From: Prevotella sp.
Lineage (GTDB): Bacteria > Bacteroidota > Bacteroidia > Bacteroidales > Bacteroidaceae
NCBI GenBank assembly: GCA_017478085.1
Contig: JAFVEE010000053.1
Coordinates: 1-33,845, forward strand
DNA length: 33,845 bases
Direction of reading: 5' to 3'
Position 1 is the stretch's first letter, and each line of letters opens with the position of its first letter. The notes below the pieces were generated by a model that did no database searches, was not told the DNA's origin, and saw only the letters and a program-made list of their open reading frames with translations. This document shows, one piece after another, positions 13,498 to 25,997 of this stretch. The position numbers and the translations under genes are program-made.

Positions 13498-15384
13498 TTA
13501 GAAATCAAAGATGAGCGACTGGCGGGGCTTCAGCTGAAGGTCGGTCGAGAGGTCGTAGTAACGATTGGTCAGGATGTCCTTGGCCCGCGTAGTGCTACCG
13601 ATGACCTCGGCATAGCGCTTCACAACCAGCGTGGCGGGCTGGGTGGTGCCATTGAGCACGGTGAGCACGGTGCGGCCTTGATGCTGACGGGCTATGACGT
13701 AGATGCCGTTGTACGGGGTGAACTGCGTCTGCCGTCCCTTCGTGATGCAGTCATTGCCCTGCCGCCAGTGCAGCAGTCGGCTGAGCCACTGGAACATCTG
13801 CTGTTCGGCCCGCGTGCGGCCCTCACGGGTGAAGGCATTGTGGTCGTCGCCCGGGAAGCCGCCGGGGAAGTCCTTACGCACGTTGCCGTCGGTCACCTCC
13901 TTCGTGCCGTTCATCAGGATCTCGGTGCCGTAGTACAGCTGCGGAATGCGGCGCACGGTGAGCAGCAGGGCCAGTGCCTGCTTCAGCATCAGGGTGTCGT
14001 TGCCGTTCTTCAGGAAGCGGTCGGTGTCGTGGTTGTCGATAAAGGCCATGACCGACGAGGGGTTGGGGTACAGGTAGTCGTAGACGAAGGAGTTGTAGAG
14101 CAGGTTCAGCCCGGCAAACCAGCCATCGGTCTCTTCGGTGGCAGCCCGGTTGATCTTGTCGTAGAACGAGAAGTCCATCACCGTCTTCAGGTGAGAGTTG
14201 AGGGCTGAGAGCTTAGAATCGGCCTGCCAGGCGGCGGTGTAAGCCGGCTCGGTGACCCAGGTCTCGCCCACGGTGTTGAAGTTGGGGTATTCCTCGTTGA
14301 GTTCCTTCATCCACTGGGCCATCGGCTCGGCGTAGGCGTAGGGATAGGTGTCCATGCGGATGCCGTCGATGCCCACGGTCTCAATCCACCACTTCGAGTT
14401 CTGGATGAGATAGCGCATGAGGTGCGGATTGTTCTGGTTCAGGTCGGGCATGGTAGGCACGAACCAGCCCTCGGTGGTCTCGCGCAGGTCTATCTGCGAG
14501 GCGTAGGGGTCGAGCACGGGCGTCAGCTTGTAGCTGGTCTGCTGGAACTGGGTGCCGGCAGGGTCGCTGCTGCCCTTCGACTCTTCCAGCCATTCAGGCA
14601 GATTCAGCCAGTCCTTCGAGGGCATATCGAGCGTCCAGGGATGCTCGAAGCCGCTGTGGTTAAAGATCATGTCCATGACCACCTTCAGGCCCTTCTGATG
14701 GGCCTCGTCGCAAAGTTTGCGATAGTCGTCGTTGGTGCCGAAGCGGGGATCCACGCGGTAGTAGTTGGTGGTGGCATAGCCGTGATAGGTCGAGAAGCCG
14801 CGCTCGTCGTCGGGCGAGTCGTTCTCAAGCACGGGGGTCAGCCAGAGGGCTGTGACGCCCAGCTCCTTGAAGTAGTCGAGGTGCTCGCGAATGCCGTTCA
14901 AGTCGCCACCATGGCGCAGCGAGGGCTGCGTGCGGTCTTCCTTGTAGGGGCGCATGCCCTTCACCTGCGGGTTGTGGCCCTGGCCTTGCGCGAAGCGATC
15001 GGGCATGAGCATATAGAGCACGTCGGCATTGGTGAAGCCCATGCGCTCAGCGCCGCTCTTCTCGCGCTGCTTCAGCTGGTAGGGCACCTTCAGCTTGTCC
15101 AGCTTCAGCGTCATCGTGCCGGGCTGGGCATCGCGCAGGTTCATATAGATGAGCAGATAGTTGGGCGAGTCGAGCCGCACCACGCTGTCGATGCTGACGC
15201 CCGGATAGTCGGTGCTGACGCTCTGCACGTCGCGCACGCCGCGTCCATACACCATCAGCTGCACCTGCGGATTCTTCATACCGACATACCAGTCGGTGGG
15301 CTCAATGCGGTCGATCACGAGTTTTGCTGCCATCATTGTCATTGTTTGTGCCACAAGGGCGATGAGGAATAGGATTCGTTTCAT
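13498..15384 (-). CDS. susA: Neopullulanase / cyclomaltodextrinase-type GH13 (SusA)
   Basis: A 628-aa periplasmic alpha-amylase-family enzyme with a signal peptide (MKRILFLIALVAQTMTMMAA). It has an N-terminal beta domain (about 21-108), a GH13 barrel from about 120, and a C-terminal beta domain ending SLIFDF. Catalytic residues are D345 (GIRMDTYPY), E374 (VGETWV) and D453 (IDNHDTDRF); VVMDMIFNHSG is conserved region I. Length and layout match Bacteroides SusA (617 aa), which cuts maltodextrins and pullulan in the periplasm. The stop lies 6 nt from the cobQ start, and pulA is 15 nt upstream. Confidence 0.9.
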   Translation of the reverse strand: MKRILFLIALVAQTMTMMAAKLVIDRIEPTDWYVGMKNPQVQLMVYGRGVRDVQSVSTDYPGVSIDSVVRLDSPNYLLIYMNLRDAQPGTMTLKLDKLKVPYQLKQREKSGAERMGFTNADVLYMLMPDRFAQGQGHNPQVKGMRPYKEDRTQPSLRHGGDLNGIREHLDYFKELGVTALWLTPVLENDSPDDERGFSTYHGYATTNYYRVDPRFGTNDDYRKLCDEAHQKGLKVVMDMIFNHSGFEHPWTLDMPSKDWLNLPEWLEESKGSSDPAGTQFQQTSYKLTPVLDPYASQIDLRETTEGWFVPTMPDLNQNNPHLMRYLIQNSKWWIETVGIDGIRMDTYPYAYAEPMAQWMKELNEEYPNFNTVGETWVTEPAYTAAWQADSKLSALNSHLKTVMDFSFYDKINRAATEETDGWFAGLNLLYNSFVYDYLYPNPSSVMAFIDNHDTDRFLKNGNDTLMLKQALALLLTVRRIPQLYYGTEILMNGTKEVTDGNVRKDFPGGFPGDDHNAFTREGRTRAEQQMFQWLSRLLHWRQGNDCITKGRQTQFTPYNGIYVIARQHQGRTVLTVLNGTTQPATLVVKRYAEVIGSTTRAKDILTNRYYDLSTDLQLKPRQSLIFDF

Positions 15385-15399
15385 ATTTCAAAAATGGGT

Positions 15400-17307
15400 T
15401 TATTCGTGAATGATAAGGGCCGACTGCGGAGAAACCGTCACCTCGTCGACGGGCTGTGTCGGCTCGCCTATGCCCTGCTCGTTGATCACGCCATCGGCCG
15501 CCACGATGGTGTAGGCGGCTTGCGGCACACTGACCTTTGCGGGCTGACGATTGGCATTCAGCACGACGATGATGTCGCCCCACTTCTCATTGGGCACGCC
15601 ACCTTTCAGGCGGTAGGCCACCACGCCGTCGTCTGTCGTAGGCAGGAACTCCAGATGCTGGCGCACCCGTTCGGCGCTGCCCAGGCGGAAAGCAGGATGA
15701 TGTTTCCTCAGCGCGATGAGGTTCTTGTAATAGTCGAAGACCTGCGGATAGCGCGTCTTGTTCGTCCAGTCGAGCTGGTTGATGCTGTCGGGCGACTCGA
15801 ACGAGTTGTGCACGCCCAGCTTGGTGCGCAGCAGCTCCTCGCCACTGAGCATAAAGGGCACGCCCTGCGAGGTGAAGACGGCGGTCTGGGCCAGCAGGTC
15901 CAGGCGAATCAATTCGTCTTCGCCGATGCCCGGAATGCTGGCACGCAGGCGGTCGGTGAGGCACATATCGTCGTGACAGCTCACGTAGGCCATCATCTGC
16001 GTGGGTTCCAGGGCGTAGGGCTCTTTCGAGTAGTTCACCTGCGAGTAGTCTACCTGCGGGTGGGCTATCATACCGGCAATGCCAGCCTTCAGGCTTGCTG
16101 AGTTAATGGCAGCATTCGCCTTCGGACTTCCCAGCCATCCGGGCTCCGTATCGTCGCTGAAAGGACCGCGCAGGGCATCACGCAGGTCGTCGCTGAAGGC
16201 GGCAATGCCCGGCATCTGCGGTATGTTGGCCTTCATACCCAGTTGCTCGTTGGGCAGGGCGCAGGGGCCGGCACTCCAGCCCTCGCCATAGATAAAGATG
16301 GTGGGGTCGATCTGGCTGACGGAACGGCGAATCTGGTTCATCGTCTCGATGTCGTGAACGCCCATCAGGTCGAAGCGGAAGCCGTCGATGTGGTACTCGC
16401 TGATCCAGTACTTCACGCTCTCCACCATAAACCGCCGCATCATAGGCTGCTCCGAAGCCGTCTCGTTGCCGCAGCCGGAGCCGTTGGAGGCACTGCCATC
16501 CTCGTTCCACCGATAGTAGTAGCCGGGATAGGTGCGCTGGAAGTTCGAGTGTTCGATGTCGTAAGTATGGTTATAGACCACGTCGAGGATGACGCGGATG
16601 CCAGCCTTGTGCAGGGCCTGCACCATCTGCTTGAACTCGCGGATGCGGGTGGCAGGCTCGTTGGGGTCAGTGCTGTACGACCCTTCGGGCACGTTGTAGT
16701 TCACCGGGTCGTAGCCCCAGTTGTACTGCGGCTCGTCCAGTCGCTTCTCGTCGACTGAGCCATAGTCATACGACGGCAGGATGTGCACGGCATTGATGCC
16801 CAGCTGCGTCAGGTGGTCGATGGCCCAAGGCTCCGTCAGCGCGAGGAACTTGCCCTTGTACTGGGCATCGGGGCGGTTGATGGAGAAGTCGCGATGGTGC
16901 ATCTCGTAGACCACCAGGTCGGCGGGGTTCTCTACCACCGGCCTCACATCGTCGCTCCAGCCCTCAGGGTCGGTGTCGCGCAGGTCGATGATGGCACCCT
17001 TCTCGCCATTCACGGTGACAGCCTTGGCAAACACGCCCGGCGACACCTGCCCGTTGACCAGGAAGACGTAGGTCTTGCCTTTCTGGTCGCCCTGGGCGGT
17101 GGCCGTCCAGATGCTGTCGCTGCGCAGCGACATTCTCAGGGTGTCGTCGCCCACCACCACGAAGCACTCGGCATCAGCAGGGGCGAAAAGTTTAAACACG
17201 GTCTCGCTGGGCGAGTAGGTCATCTCGTCGAAACAGAACTCGGTATTCCTGTCGGGCTCACAGGCCAGAATCAGTGCAGCCATCCCTGCAAAAGCCAGTC
17301 TCTTCAT
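15400..17307 (-). CDS. pulA: Type I pullulanase lipoprotein (GH13)
   Basis: A 635-aa lipoprotein (lipobox LILAC, C16). A CBM48-like N-terminal domain (about 30-110) precedes the catalytic barrel. The type I pullulanase signature is YNWGYDPVNYNVPEGSYS (residues 195-212). Catalytic residues are D313 (GFRFDLMG), E342 (YGEGW) and D446 (VSCHDD). The enzyme would debranch alpha-1,6 links in starch or pullulan-derived oligosaccharides, complementing SusA and SusB. The canonical Bacteroides sus operon has no such gene, so its presence here is a Prevotella-like arrangement. It is 9 nt from susB and 15 nt from susA. Confidence 0.9.
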   Translation of the reverse strand: MKRLAFAGMAALILACEPDRNTEFCFDEMTYSPSETVFKLFAPADAECFVVVGDDTLRMSLRSDSIWTATAQGDQKGKTYVFLVNGQVSPGVFAKAVTVNGEKGAIIDLRDTDPEGWSDDVRPVVENPADLVVYEMHHRDFSINRPDAQYKGKFLALTEPWAIDHLTQLGINAVHILPSYDYGSVDEKRLDEPQYNWGYDPVNYNVPEGSYSTDPNEPATRIREFKQMVQALHKAGIRVILDVVYNHTYDIEHSNFQRTYPGYYYRWNEDGSASNGSGCGNETASEQPMMRRFMVESVKYWISEYHIDGFRFDLMGVHDIETMNQIRRSVSQIDPTIFIYGEGWSAGPCALPNEQLGMKANIPQMPGIAAFSDDLRDALRGPFSDDTEPGWLGSPKANAAINSASLKAGIAGMIAHPQVDYSQVNYSKEPYALEPTQMMAYVSCHDDMCLTDRLRASIPGIGEDELIRLDLLAQTAVFTSQGVPFMLSGEELLRTKLGVHNSFESPDSINQLDWTNKTRYPQVFDYYKNLIALRKHHPAFRLGSAERVRQHLEFLPTTDDGVVAYRLKGGVPNEKWGDIIVVLNANRQPAKVSVPQAAYTIVAADGVINEQGIGEPTQPVDEVTVSPQSALIIHE

Positions 17308-17316
17308 ACCTTAATG

Positions 17317-21976
<4,660 letters not shown>

Positions 21977-22001
21977 AATGTTGGCAATCGTTTATTTTGG
22001 C

Positions 22002-22009
22002 CAAAATTA
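22002..22009 (-). promoter_or_regulatory. -7 box of the malQ operon promoter
   Basis: TAATTTTG on the minus strand, 26 nt before the malQ ATG. The position 19 nt upstream, where a -33 TTTG would be, reads GACA. The centre of the 18-bp palindrome is exactly 62.5 nt upstream of the first T. Confidence 0.7.
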
Positions 22010-22062
22010 CGACTTTTTCGCCTTAGGCTGTCCCAAACAGAACTATTTATTGACCATAAAAC

Positions 22063-22080
22063 GATGCAAACGTTTGCATC
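22063..22080. promoter_or_regulatory. LacI-type operator upstream of malQ (18-bp perfect palindrome)
   Basis: GATGCAAACGTTTGCATC is a perfect palindrome with the central CG typical of LacI-family operators. Its 12-bp core is identical to the site at 25930-25941 in front of lacI and susC. Confidence 0.82.
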
Positions 22081-22120
22081 CCATTCGAAAATCAAGACAA
22101 ATGAAAATCGCGAAATAGAA

Positions 22121-22151
22121 CGTGGAACATCTGGTTTTACGATGTTCCACG
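22121..22151. repeat. 11-bp hairpin inside copy B
   Basis: CGTGGAACATC (22121-22131) and GATGTTCCACG (22141-22151) pair perfectly around a 9-nt loop. The left arm is part of the 48-bp block conserved in copy A, but the partner arm is not conserved there. Confidence 0.85.
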
Positions 22152-22361
22152 ACCGAAAGCTGAGCATTTTCTTCTATCTTCGCCTGCAACCGACGCTCCA
22201 TTGTCAGCTTTTCAGGTCCGTTTTCCCTCACAAACCACACTCTTTTGCAAGACAACGGAGGCCAAATTGAATGGCAATTCGGGCCTCGTTGCATCGAAGG
22301 ATGGCGAGCAGGCAGAGGCCAAATATTGATAACGCACTGACAACCAGGTTATTGCAAAGCT

Positions 22362-22425
22362 ACCGCGAGAATCGAAAATTTCGGCCCGAAGGAGGAGTTG
22401 CTGACTAATTTTCGATTCTCGCGGT
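22362..22425. repeat. 19-bp palindrome after the RAYT-like gene
   Basis: Arms 22362-22380 and 22407-22425 (ACCGCGAGAATCGAAAATT and complement) are perfect over 19 nt with a 26-nt loop. On the minus strand GTAG occurs at 22432-22435, just before it, and at 22360-22363 at its far end, reminiscent of the GTRG tetranucleotides that mark REP sequences in other bacteria. It may also help end transcription of the lacI operon, although no T-run is seen. Confidence 0.85.
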
Positions 22426-22449
22426 GGGTTGCTACATCTAAAACCCTCT

Positions 22450-23481
22450 TTATTGTGGCTCAAAAGTTTCTGTGACATTAAGGCTATTGCATATCTCTTC
22501 GGCCATTGCGTTGAGGGCCACGCAGTCAGCACGAGTGATATGACGCTTCCGCTCGTCGTAGGGCCAAGGACTGAGAATGAGCACACGACCGGCAGCACAG
22601 GCATCGAAAAGAAAGTCTGCCGGCTTGTAGTAATCGCGGAAGCCATTGTCTGCAAGAAGGACGAAAGGGTGCTGTTCCTGGAGCAGCACCTGCATGACCC
22701 GCTTCTCCTGTGGGGAGATAAAAGGCGAGACCATCACTACCCCCTTGCGAGCCTGCAGCACCCGGCTGTTCATATAGTTGCGCAGCGGTAGGTCTTCGCC
22801 GTGTTCGGCAGCCTTCACCATCGTGCTTCGCACATGAACCGTGTCGAAGGCTTTCTCCATCAAAAGTGCCGCATTACCTACGCCGTCATACCTTCGCCCC
22901 CCAATCTCTATGTCTTTCTGAACACGGAAAAAGCCGGGGTGAAGGCGCTTGATGGCCAACCGCTGCGGGTTCATCTGAACATAGTGGATCATGGTCTTCA
23001 GCTGGCCACGACGGGACAGGGGGCGAATGAAGGGGCGCTCAGTAAAGACGGGGAAGGGATAGCCCCCTTCGTTGGTTACTGCCGAATTTAATTCGGCAGA
23101 AAGGGACAAAGGGTGGGCCTCGGCTGAAAGGGACAAAGTGTAGGCGCGGCCCAGCTTCTTTACCCCTTGCCAATAGCCGCGAACCACGCTGCGGATGCTG
23201 GTGCCCATCACCTGCGTCACATGGATAACGGCATGCAGGTGGTCGGGCATCAGGCAGAACTGGAGAATGCGGATGGCCGGATAGTGCCTGCACATCACGT
23301 ATAGCTCATCAACAACGGCATTGCCCAGGGCAGTTCGCTCTATCCGGGCCAGCGAGGGGTTGTTCTCAGGCATTACCAATGTACCGAGCAATGGCTCGCG
23401 CGACGGTACCGTCAGGGTGATATGATACACCCCGATGCCCCGCCACGCAGTCCCTGGCTCCTGCCATTGCCAGTGCTCCAT
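22450..23481 (-). CDS. RAYT-like (REP-associated tyrosine) transposase with extra C-terminal domain
   Basis: A 343-aa protein. Residues 1-175 have the IS200-like/RAYT layout: YHITLTV (19-25), the HxH metal site in CLMPDHLHAVIHV (H81, H83) and a candidate catalytic tyrosine in MIHYVQMNPQR (Y167). A loop at about 114-136 holds a duplicated LSLSAE. Residues 200-333 are not part of usual RAYTs; KGVVMVSPFISPQEK and PADFLFDACAAGRVLILSP suggest a Rossmann-like, possibly DprA/SLOG-like fold (inference). The ATG (23479-23481) overlaps the TGA of the MFS gene by one base; an ORF reading further upstream lies in the wrong frame of that gene. Palindromes and element copy B follow the stop codon. Confidence 0.75.
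   Translation of the reverse strand: MEHWQWQEPGTAWRGIGVYHITLTVPSREPLLGTLVMPENNPSLARIERTALGNAVVDELYVMCRHYPAIRILQFCLMPDHLHAVIHVTQVMGTSIRSVVRGYWQGVKKLGRAYTLSLSAEAHPLSLSAELNSAVTNEGGYPFPVFTERPFIRPLSRRGQLKTMIHYVQMNPQRLAIKRLHPGFFRVQKDIEIGGRRYDGVGNAALLMEKAFDTVHVRSTMVKAAEHGEDLPLRNYMNSRVLQARKGVVMVSPFISPQEKRVMQVLLQEQHPFVLLADNGFRDYYKPADFLFDACAAGRVLILSPWPYDERKRHITRADCVALNAMAEEICNSLNVTETFEPQ
23079..23099. repeat. Palindrome within the RAYT-like gene
   Basis: CTGCCGAATT, T, AATTCGGCAG: a 10-bp perfect stem with a single central base. It codes for part of SAELNSA and lies beside the duplicated LSLSAE codons. Confidence 0.8.
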
Positions 23482-24794
23482 CAGTTCTTCTGCTCTTTGC
23501 TGCCGATGAAGGTGACGCAGACGGCACCGATGCAGAGCAGCACGCCGGCCACGATCATCATGTTGGCCTGATAAGAGCCCACCATCTTCAGCAGGAAGCC
23601 ACCGCACAGGGCAGCCACAATCTGCGGCAGACAGATGGTGCCGTTGAACAGGCCCAGGTAGGCCCCCATGTGGCCGTAGCCCTGCAGGGCGTTGGTGACC
23701 AGCGTGAAGGGGCAGGCCAGCATAGCGGCCCAGGCACAGCCTATGAGCAGGAAGGGCACGATCTGCATGTACTGGTTGGGGCAGAATGGGATGAGGGCGA
23801 AGCCCAGGCCGCCCAGCACCAGGCTCACGGTGTAGGCCTGCTTCATCGTGGGGAAGCGGGGAATGATCATAGCCCAGACAACCGAGCCCATAGCCTGGAT
23901 GGCATAGAGCACGCCCGTCCAGTTGCCTGCTGTCTGGTAGGCTTCGGAAGAAGAGTCGGCGGTGTCCCAGACGGTCAGCGACACGGCATCGACCACGTAG
24001 GTCCACATATAGAGGAAGGCCGCCCAGCAGAAGAACTGCACCAGACCCACGCGCCAGAAGGCCGAGGGGGCGTTCTTCAGCAGGGTAAGCCAGTTGGCGC
24101 TGCCCTCGTCCTTGGCGGGGGCGGGGTTATACTCGGCATACTCCTTCGGCGTCCACTCCTTCACCTTGAGCGTGGTGTAGACGACGCAGAGGATGAGGAT
24201 GGCGGCACCCACATAGAACGACCACACCACCGACTGGGGCACCACGCCCTCGGGGGCCACGTTCTTCAGGCCAATCCAGGTGAAGAAGAAGGGGAACACG
24301 AAGCCCACCACGCTACCGGCGTTGCACAGGAACGACTGGATGCTATAGGCCTTGCCCTTCTGCTGCTCGTTCACCATATCGCCCACGAGCATCTTGAAGG
24401 GCTGCATAGCCATGTTGATCGACGTGTCGAGCAGCATAAGCATCACGACACCGAAGATGAGCACCATGCTCACCGAGGCCAGTCCCAAGGAGCCGGCATT
24501 GGGCAGCAGGCACATCACGAGCACAGCCATTGTGGCACCCAGGAACAGGTAGGGAATGCGGCGGCCGAAGCGCGTCCACGTCTTGTCGGAGAGCGTGCCG
24601 ATGATGGGCTGCACGAGGATGCCCATGAGCGGCGGCAGGATCCAGAAGAAGCTCAGATCGTGCGGGTCGGCACCGAGCGTGCGGAAGATGCGCGAGATGT
24701 TAGCACTTTGCAGGGCGTAGGCTATCTGCACCCCAAAGAATCCGAAGCTCAGGTTCCAGAGCTTCCAAAAACTCAAGTCAGGTTTCTGTTTCAT
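23481..24794 (-). CDS. MFS sugar transporter (maltose/maltooligosaccharide-type)
   Basis: A 437-aa inner-membrane carrier with about 12 hydrophobic segments. The loop 2-3 motif is GTLSDKTWTRFGRRIPYL (residues 66-83). This form is typical of the SLC45/GPH-like sugar symporters found with Bacteroidetes starch loci. It would bring maltose or short maltodextrins released by SusA/SusB/PulA into the cytoplasm for MalQ. It lies 12 nt after lacI, so the two are co-transcribed, and its stop codon overlaps the start of the RAYT-like gene. The substrate is inferred from context. Confidence 0.85.
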   Translation of the reverse strand: MKQKPDLSFWKLWNLSFGFFGVQIAYALQSANISRIFRTLGADPHDLSFFWILPPLMGILVQPIIGTLSDKTWTRFGRRIPYLFLGATMAVLVMCLLPNAGSLGLASVSMVLIFGVVMLMLLDTSINMAMQPFKMLVGDMVNEQQKGKAYSIQSFLCNAGSVVGFVFPFFFTWIGLKNVAPEGVVPQSVVWSFYVGAAILILCVVYTTLKVKEWTPKEYAEYNPAPAKDEGSANWLTLLKNAPSAFWRVGLVQFFCWAAFLYMWTYVVDAVSLTVWDTADSSSEAYQTAGNWTGVLYAIQAMGSVVWAMIIPRFPTMKQAYTVSLVLGGLGFALIPFCPNQYMQIVPFLLIGCAWAAMLACPFTLVTNALQGYGHMGAYLGLFNGTICLPQIVAALCGGFLLKMVGSYQANMMIVAGVLLCIGAVCVTFIGSKEQKN

Positions 24795-24806
24795 ATTTTC
24801 TTAGGT

Positions 24807-25832
24807 TTATCTTGTTGTTCCCCGGATGATGAGGCGGGTGCGCACGATGCGCTTCTCGGCGCGGGTGATGGGGATGGCGCCCTCGACGTGGCTGATGAGG
24901 ATGTCGGCGGCCTCCTCGCCCACCTTCATGCCATACTGCTCGACGGTGGTGAGCATGGGGTCGCTGGCCACGGCGTGCACATCGTTGGTGAAGCCGCAGA
25001 TGCTGATGTCCTCGGGCACGCGCAGCCCCATACGCTTGGCGGTGTAGAGGATGCCCAGGGCCGTGTCGTCGTTGACGGCGAAGAAGGCATCGGGATAGCG
25101 GTCGCCATTGAACAGCTCGGGCGTCATCATCTCGGCATCGCGACGGTTGTCGCAGATGCGCGTGAACTCGGGCAGGAAGGGCAGGCCGTGCTTCAGCAGC
25201 GCGTCCTTGTAGCCGTTGAAGCGGTTCTTGGCAATCTCCAGGTTCATCCGCGAACCGAAGAAGGCGATGCGCCGACAGCCCGTGTCGAAGAGATGCGTCA
25301 CGGCATTGAAGGCCCCCATATAGTCGTCGACCACCACGCGGCTGGCATTGACGCCGGTGCAGATGCGGTCGTAGAACACCAGGGGCACGCCCGCGTCGAT
25401 GAGCCGCTGGAAGTGGTCGTACTTCTGCGTGTCCTTGGCCTGCGAGACGATGATGCCGCACACCTTGTTCTCGAAGAACGACTGGCACAGCTGCACCTCG
25501 CGCTCGTAGTGCTCGCCGCTCTGGGCCACCATGATGCGGTAGCCGCGTGCCGAGGCCTCCTCCTCGATGCCGTGCAGGATGGTAGAGAAATAGTAGTGGG
25601 CAAACTCGGGAATGATGACGCCGATAACCTTCATAGGCTGCACCCGAGAGTGGCGCAGCGACTCGGCCAGCACGTTGGGCGTGAAGTTGTGCTCGCGGGC
25701 ATACTGCTGAATGAGCAGCCGCCGCTCCTCGCTGATGCGGGGCGAGTTTTTCAGCGCGCGCGACACCGTGGCCACGCTGATGCCCAGCTCGCGTGCTATG
25801 TCCTTCATCGTCAGAGGAATGTTCTCTTTCAT
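24807..25832 (-). CDS. LacI-family transcriptional regulator of the starch locus
   Basis: A 341-aa regulator. The N-terminal helix-turn-helix is LTMKDIARELGISVATVSRAL (from residue 7), followed by the hinge helix NVLAESLRHSR (53-63) and a periplasmic-binding-protein-like sensor domain (VIGVIIPEFAHYYFSTILHGIEEEA onward). I chose the ATG at 25830-25832 because the -7 box TACTTTTG (25866-25873) overlaps the more upstream candidate ATG at 25866-25868. The operator centre is 62.5 nt upstream of that -7 box. It probably binds GCAAACGTTTGC and senses a maltodextrin or sugar phosphate. Classical Bacteroides sus loci use the unrelated membrane regulator SusR; none is visible in this window. Confidence 0.9.
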   Translation of the reverse strand: MKENIPLTMKDIARELGISVATVSRALKNSPRISEERRLLIQQYAREHNFTPNVLAESLRHSRVQPMKVIGVIIPEFAHYYFSTILHGIEEEASARGYRIMVAQSGEHYEREVQLCQSFFENKVCGIIVSQAKDTQKYDHFQRLIDAGVPLVFYDRICTGVNASRVVVDDYMGAFNAVTHLFDTGCRRIAFFGSRMNLEIAKNRFNGYKDALLKHGLPFLPEFTRICDNRRDAEMMTPELFNGDRYPDAFFAVNDDTALGILYTAKRMGLRVPEDISICGFTNDVHAVASDPMLTTVEQYGMKVGEEAADILISHVEGAIPITRAEKRIVRTRLIIRGTTR

Positions 25833-25865
25833 CAGGCTTTTGTCTCTTTTAGTTATTCGGCAATG

Positions 25866-25873
25866 CAAAAGTA
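25866..25873 (-). promoter_or_regulatory. -7 box of the lacI-MFS-RAYT operon
   Basis: TACTTTTG on the minus strand. The -33 position at 19-nt spacing reads GACG, not TTTG. The first T is 62.5 nt from the centre of the shared operator. Confidence 0.65.
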
Positions 25874-25929
25874 TGAAATTCTTTGCAACACGCGTCGCAC
25901 ACCTTATTTATTATGATGCGCGTGGGTGC

Positions 25930-25941
25930 GCAAACGTTTGC
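25930..25941. promoter_or_regulatory. Shared LacI-type operator between lacI and susC
   Basis: GCAAACGTTTGC is a perfect 12-bp palindrome, identical to the core of the malQ operator. It lies exactly midway between the divergent -7 boxes of lacI (first T 25873) and susC (first T 25998). Confidence 0.85.
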
Positions 25942-25997
25942 ATTTATCTATATAACGGTTTTATACAAAAAAAAGTACAACATGTGCAAAAGAAACT

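Larger units (their letters stand above)
22084..22425 (-). repeat. Dispersed intergenic element, copy B (about 340 bp)
   Basis: This is the reverse-complement relative of copy A (290-637), with matching end blocks 22327-22422 and 22084-22131. It fills the 473-nt gene-free region 21977-22449 together with the malQ promoter and operator. One end lies 24 nt after the stop codon of the RAYT-like gene; the other is 3 nt from the malQ operator. It contains the two hairpins listed separately and an imperfect one near 22253-22299 that includes AACGGAGGCC. I see no supported coding sequence in it. Confidence 0.65.

Noticed and set aside
13480-13510. Cobalamin riboswitch before cobQ
   Set aside because: There are only 6 nt between susA and cobQ, so there is no room for one here.
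23482-24006. Extension of the RAYT-like ORF upstream of 23481
   Set aside because: This part reads the MFS gene in another frame; the ATG overlapping the MFS stop gives the natural start.
25833-25868. Longer N-terminus for the LacI regulator
   Set aside because: The candidate ATG overlaps the -7 promoter box and the added residues precede a complete helix-turn-helix start.
23670-25916. 748-aa plus-strand ORF opposite the MFS and lacI genes
   Set aside because: It is rich in His, Gly, Ala and Val with no recognisable domain and lies wholly antisense to two well-supported genes; this is a typical shadow in GC-rich coding DNA.
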